Shown here one piece after another: positions 63,195-64,000 of a stretch of 64,000 nucleotides of DNA. Every line of letters starts with the position of its first letter. The first letter of the stretch is position 1. This DNA is from JAKAGZ01 sp964412105 (lineage in GTDB: Bacteria; Bacteroidota; Ignavibacteria; Ignavibacteriales; Ignavibacteriaceae). The notes below the pieces were generated by a model that had not been told where the DNA came from, did no database searches, and worked only from the letters and a program-made list of their open reading frames with translations. The translations under genes and the position numbers were made by a program. The stretch is from the NCBI GenBank assembly GCA_964412105.1, contig CAYPNM010000003.1, forward strand, positions 59,435 to 123,434. Direction: 5' to 3'.

Positions 63195-63702
63195 CATCTT
63201 CATATATTTGGTTTCCCGGCTTGATGATCAGAATTTTATTTTCCCTGTCAAAACTTTCAATATAATCCTGAATCGCCGGTATCAATATCTCATCGCCCTG
63301 CATTTTTTCAATTACATAAACATCGTTAGCCGGCGATCTAAGAACATCTTTCAATATACCGAATTCCCGGTTATTTCTATAAACCCTACAGCCCAGAAGA
63401 TCGTGCACAAAAAAAGAGCCTTCCGGGAGCCTAATGACATTTTTTTCATCTACAAAAATATCTTTACCAACAAGAACCTGAACATCTCTAACATTATCAA
63501 AATTTTTAAATTTTAGGGTAATACACTTTTTTCTCTCTAAAACTCTTTCCACAAAAAATTCTTTTTTATCGCCCCAAAAATCAATATAAACCTGCTCAAG
63601 CTTGTAAAATCTATCGAGAAAATCAGAATGTGAAATTATCTTGACAAATCCATGTTTACCGAAAACAGAGTCAATCGTTGCAATAAGAAAAAAATCACTC
63701 AC
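63184..63702 (-). CDS. rimM: 16S rRNA processing protein RimM
   Basis: The 172-residue protein binds 30S subunits near S19 for 16S maturation. Its N-terminal RimM domain has IATIDSVFGKHGFVKIISHSD. The C-terminal PRC-barrel has VRLPEGSFFVHDLLGCRVYRNNREFGILKDVLRSPANDVYVIEK and ILIPAIQDYIESFDRENKILIIK. The gene order with trmD and rplS is canonical. Confidence 0.95.
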   Translation of the reverse strand: MSDFFLIATIDSVFGKHGFVKIISHSDFLDRFYKLEQVYIDFWGDKKEFFVERVLERKKCITLKFKNFDNVRDVQVLVGKDIFVDEKNVIRLPEGSFFVHDLLGCRVYRNNREFGILKDVLRSPANDVYVIEKMQGDEILIPAIQDYIESFDRENKILIIKPGNQIYEDDEN

Positions 63703-63722
63703 TGTGAAAGCAATTCAGATGC

Positions 63723-63956
63723 TTAATCCAAAATTTCCAATATTGCTCTTTTCCCCTCCTTGGCAGCAATAGCTGTCAAAAGAGTTCGCATAGCCTGAGC
63801 CGTTTTGCCTTGTTTGCCTATTACCTTGCCAACATCATCAGACTTAACCCTAAGAGCAAGCACGATTTTGTTGTCTTCAGGGGTTTTCTCCTCTACCACA
63901 ACACTATCAGGAGTATCCACCAGGTGTTTCGCGATAAATTCAATAAATTCTTTCAT
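63723..63956 (-). CDS. khpA: KH-domain RNA-binding protein KhpA
   Basis: A 77-residue single KH domain with the RNA-binding loop VIGKQGKTAQAMRTLL. Its start has a strong AGGAGG 10 bases upstream. It belongs to the classic rpsP-khpA-rimM-trmD-rplS operon; rpsP would lie beyond the right edge. The 44 bases up to the window end hold the ribosome-binding site and nothing else recognised. Confidence 0.93.
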   Translation of the reverse strand: MKEFIEFIAKHLVDTPDSVVVEEKTPEDNKIVLALRVKSDDVGKVIGKQGKTAQAMRTLLTAIAAKEGKRAILEILD

Positions 63957-64000
63957 TGAAAGAAGCCTCCTATATTAAGAAAAGGGCAGCATTGGAAATA

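Overview
The window is AT-rich bacterial chromosome that reads like a member of the Ignavibacteria (Bacteroidota/Chlorobiota side). This assignment is an inference. It rests on a type IX secretion sorting domain with the N-P-F-N-P motif, two 110-residue dicluster ferredoxins of the Bacteroidota/Chlorobi kind, a two-component-regulator-propeller histidine kinase, a long SecA with a SEC-C tail, DUF6588- and DUF6249-type proteins, and many genes without a strong Shine-Dalgarno. No rRNA, tRNA, CRISPR array, transposase or phage gene was seen.

Layout, left to right. Positions 1-620 hold the end of galM and a decayed scrap of a sugar-active enzyme gene. Positions 685-3547 form a vitamin B12 uptake unit: cobalamin riboswitch, BtuB-like TonB receptor, and a small membrane protein that is probably the inner-membrane partner. 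Positions 3.6-12.8 kb are mixed accessory genes: a HAD phosphatase, a Ddl-like ATP-grasp ligase divergent from a C39-like cysteine peptidase and an isochorismatase-family hydrolase, an outer-membrane barrel, a DoxX protein, a TPR protein, a GNAT/nitrilase pair that is normally one fused protein, and a DUF6588 protein. Positions 13.5-25.2 kb are a fatty-acid beta-oxidation block: acyl-CoA ligase, FadN-type hydratase/dehydrogenase, thiolase, acyl-CoA dehydrogenase, dienoyl-CoA-reductase-like SDR and two thioesterases, with a divergent ScfR-type regulator and a nested palindrome in the shared promoter region.

Positions 25.2-36.3 kb are largely housekeeping genes on the minus strand: threonine aldolase, lnt, dedA, ispF, acyP, a DMT exporter, era, an ECF sigma/anti-sigma pair with a DUF6249 membrane protein opposite, trxB, queG, Rieske and MBL-fold proteins. 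Positions 36.4-51.4 kb carry the tandem ferredoxins, the LemA/TPM pair, a second acyl-CoA dehydrogenase, rlmN, a SpoU methylase, an AlbA_2 regulator, a monofunctional transglycosylase, a large TPR lipoprotein, PII, secA, a miniature T9SS-tagged protein, a DUF3467 protein and a TPR lipoprotein. Positions 52.3-57.6 kb hold adenosine deaminase, an unknown 111-residue protein, urocanate hydratase, a SerA-like dehydrogenase and an MqnA-like protein. Positions 57.8-62.0 kb hold a small HTH protein, a NarL-type response regulator and its propeller kinase. The right edge is the rplS-trmD-rimM-khpA ribosome operon.

The most unusual structure is non-coding. The two largest intergenic gaps (12843-13512 and 51437-52292) each contain a degenerate tandem array with an 11-bp period, in opposite orientation. 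Units match in order and phase, and each array is followed on the same side by a hairpin. A third, shorter and weaker trace lies at 8589-8621. I do not recognise this element.
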